Source: Acidobacteriota bacterium | GTDB taxonomy: Bacteria; Acidobacteriota; Terriglobia; UBA7540 | Direction of reading: 5' to 3' | Assembly (NCBI GenBank): GCA_003171295.1 | Contig: PMYF01000497.1 | Location: 935-6,303, forward strand | Length of the DNA: 5,369 nt | Shown: piece by piece, positions 4,942 through 5,369 of the stretch | Layout of the letters: every line of letters begins with the position of its first letter | Position numbering within the stretch: position 1 is the stretch's first letter | Notes under the pieces: model-generated | What the model was told of the DNA's origin: nothing | The model's input: the letters and a program-made list of their open reading frames with translations, nothing else | Database searches by the model: none | Program-made: the position numbers and the translations under genes

Positions 4942-5118
4942 ATGCGGTGGCTTCCCAACTCTCTCGTCATCCTGGCGGCTGTCGGACTGCTGGTCGGGCT
5001 GGGGATTCGCCTGGTAAAGGGCGGTCTCCTCGCCGATCAGCTATTCTTCTGGCGAGGCTCGCTGGCGTTACTGGTGTTGTCGATTGCCGTGAGCTTGATC
5101 CAGCTTCGCAATAAATAG
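4942..5118 (+). CDS. Small two-helix membrane protein of unknown function (58 residues)
   Basis: I do not recognise this family. The frame runs ATG at 4942 to TAG at 5116-5118. The translation begins MRWLPNSLVILAAVGLLVGL and ends SLIQLRNK. Residues 7-24 form one hydrophobic helix and 40-54 (SLALLVLSIAVSL core) a second; between them is a short loop with Lys25, a glycine pair and FFWRG. Arg/Lys residues flank both helices, as in a small helical-hairpin inner-membrane protein with both ends probably cytoplasmic. Support: a consensus Shine-Dalgarno sequence 5 bases upstream, a hydrophobic pattern that the overlapping frame lacks, and neat fit between neighbours, ending 23 bases before the convergent GH97 gene. 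It is divergent from the zinc ribbon-DUF2007 gene. The competing longer plus-strand frame (4752-5114) has no Shine-Dalgarno sequence and a low-complexity product. Confidence 0.72.
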   Translation: MRWLPNSLVILAAVGLLVGLGIRLVKGGLLADQLFFWRGSLALLVLSIAVSLIQLRNK

Positions 5119-5141
5119 GGCCCGCTTACTGCGCGGATCTT

Positions 5142-5369
5142 TCACCTTGCCGGGGAGAAAATCACCGCCGCCCCGCCGCCGGGCGCGAGATGCAGCGTGA
5201 GCTTTTCCCTGGCCTTCACCTTCCTCCGGCTGATGGTCAGGCTGGTGGCGACCTTATCTGCATCCGCACCATCCGCGAAAATTTGCGCTTCGTACTCGCC
5301 CGCGCCCAGGAAGCTGAGCGGAACATCCAGATCGCGCGCGTCCCAGTTCGTCATCGCACCCAGATACCA
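5142..5369 (-). CDS. Glycoside hydrolase family 97 (alpha-glucosidase/alpha-galactosidase), C-terminal end (5' part outside window)
   Basis: The minus-strand frame is open to the right edge and ends in TGA at 5144-5142, leaving 75 residues. It begins WYLGAMTNWDARDLDVPLSF and continues with GEYEAQIFADGADAD, then the KVKAREKLTLHLAPGGGAA block. This set (GAMTNW.RDL, LSFL..GEYEA.IF.DG..AD, then KLT.H.APGGG) is the pattern of the C-terminal beta-sandwich of GH97 enzymes, calcium-dependent exo-acting alpha-glycosidases of usually 650-700 residues, typically exported to the periplasm. The catalytic barrel and active-site residues lie outside the window, so substrate, and whether inverting or retaining, cannot be told. 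The Met at 5354 is internal (it lies in the conserved GAMTNW motif) and is not the start. The recognition is from memory of the family pattern and is fairly secure. Confidence 0.8.
   Translation of the reverse strand, partial: WYLGAMTNWDARDLDVPLSFLGAGEYEAQIFADGADADKVATSLTISRRKVKAREKLTLHLAPGGGAAVIFSPAR

Noticed and set aside
4752..5114. 120-codon plus-strand open frame
   Set aside because: Its start overlaps the ATG of the divergent gene, it has no Shine-Dalgarno sequence, and its translation is Ser/Gly/Arg-rich low complexity. The 58-residue frame inside it, in another phase, has a consensus ribosome site and membrane helices.
1..5369. tRNA, rRNA, CRISPR array, insertion sequence or phage genes
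   Set aside because: No direct repeat-spacer pattern, cloverleaf, transposase motif or terminal inverted repeats were seen on either strand; almost all DNA is explained by ordinary genes.

Overview
The window is GC-rich, densely packed bacterial chromosome made mostly of housekeeping and envelope genes. I saw no phage, insertion sequence, CRISPR array or RNA gene. Co-occurrence of tandem YtxH-type small membrane proteins, a DUF948-like coiled-coil membrane protein, a zinc ribbon-DUF2007 protein and a GH97 family glycosidase best fits a soil or sediment Gram-negative-type bacterium, most likely Acidobacteriota. That assignment is inference from gene content and is not proven by the sequence.

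Layout: (1) bases 1-528, plus strand: the C-terminal half of the tRNA 2-thiouridylase MnmA, cut by the window edge. (2) 529-768: a convergent intergenic gap with no gene but three imperfect or short inverted repeats. (3) 769-1922, minus strand: a compact three-gene operon read from 1922 leftward (YtxH-like A, YtxH-like B, DUF948-like protein). It has a recognisable sigma70-type promoter with A/T-rich upstream DNA in the only AT-rich patch of the window. (4) 2032-3846, minus strand: a complete uvrC (GTG start) with all nuclease and Fe-S ligand residues intact. (5) 3940-4380, plus strand: a secreted TPR protein, divergent from uvrC. (6) 4364-4753, minus strand: a zinc ribbon-DUF2007 protein whose end overlaps the TPR gene tail-to-tail by 17 bases. 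(7) 4942-5118, plus strand: a 58-residue two-helix membrane protein with a near-perfect Shine-Dalgarno sequence, easily missed because it is so short. (8) 5142-5369, minus strand: the C-terminal end of a GH97 glycosidase, cut by the right edge.

The genes do not form one pathway. MnmA (tRNA wobble thiolation) and UvrC (nucleotide excision repair) are information-processing enzymes. The YtxH/YtxH/DUF948 cluster is a self-contained envelope operon of unknown exact function, likely stress-related by analogy with Bacillus YtxH. The TPR, zinc ribbon-DUF2007 and 58-residue genes are accessory or poorly characterised. I found no convincing new system; the most interesting items are the duplicated YtxH operon and the unannotated small membrane protein.
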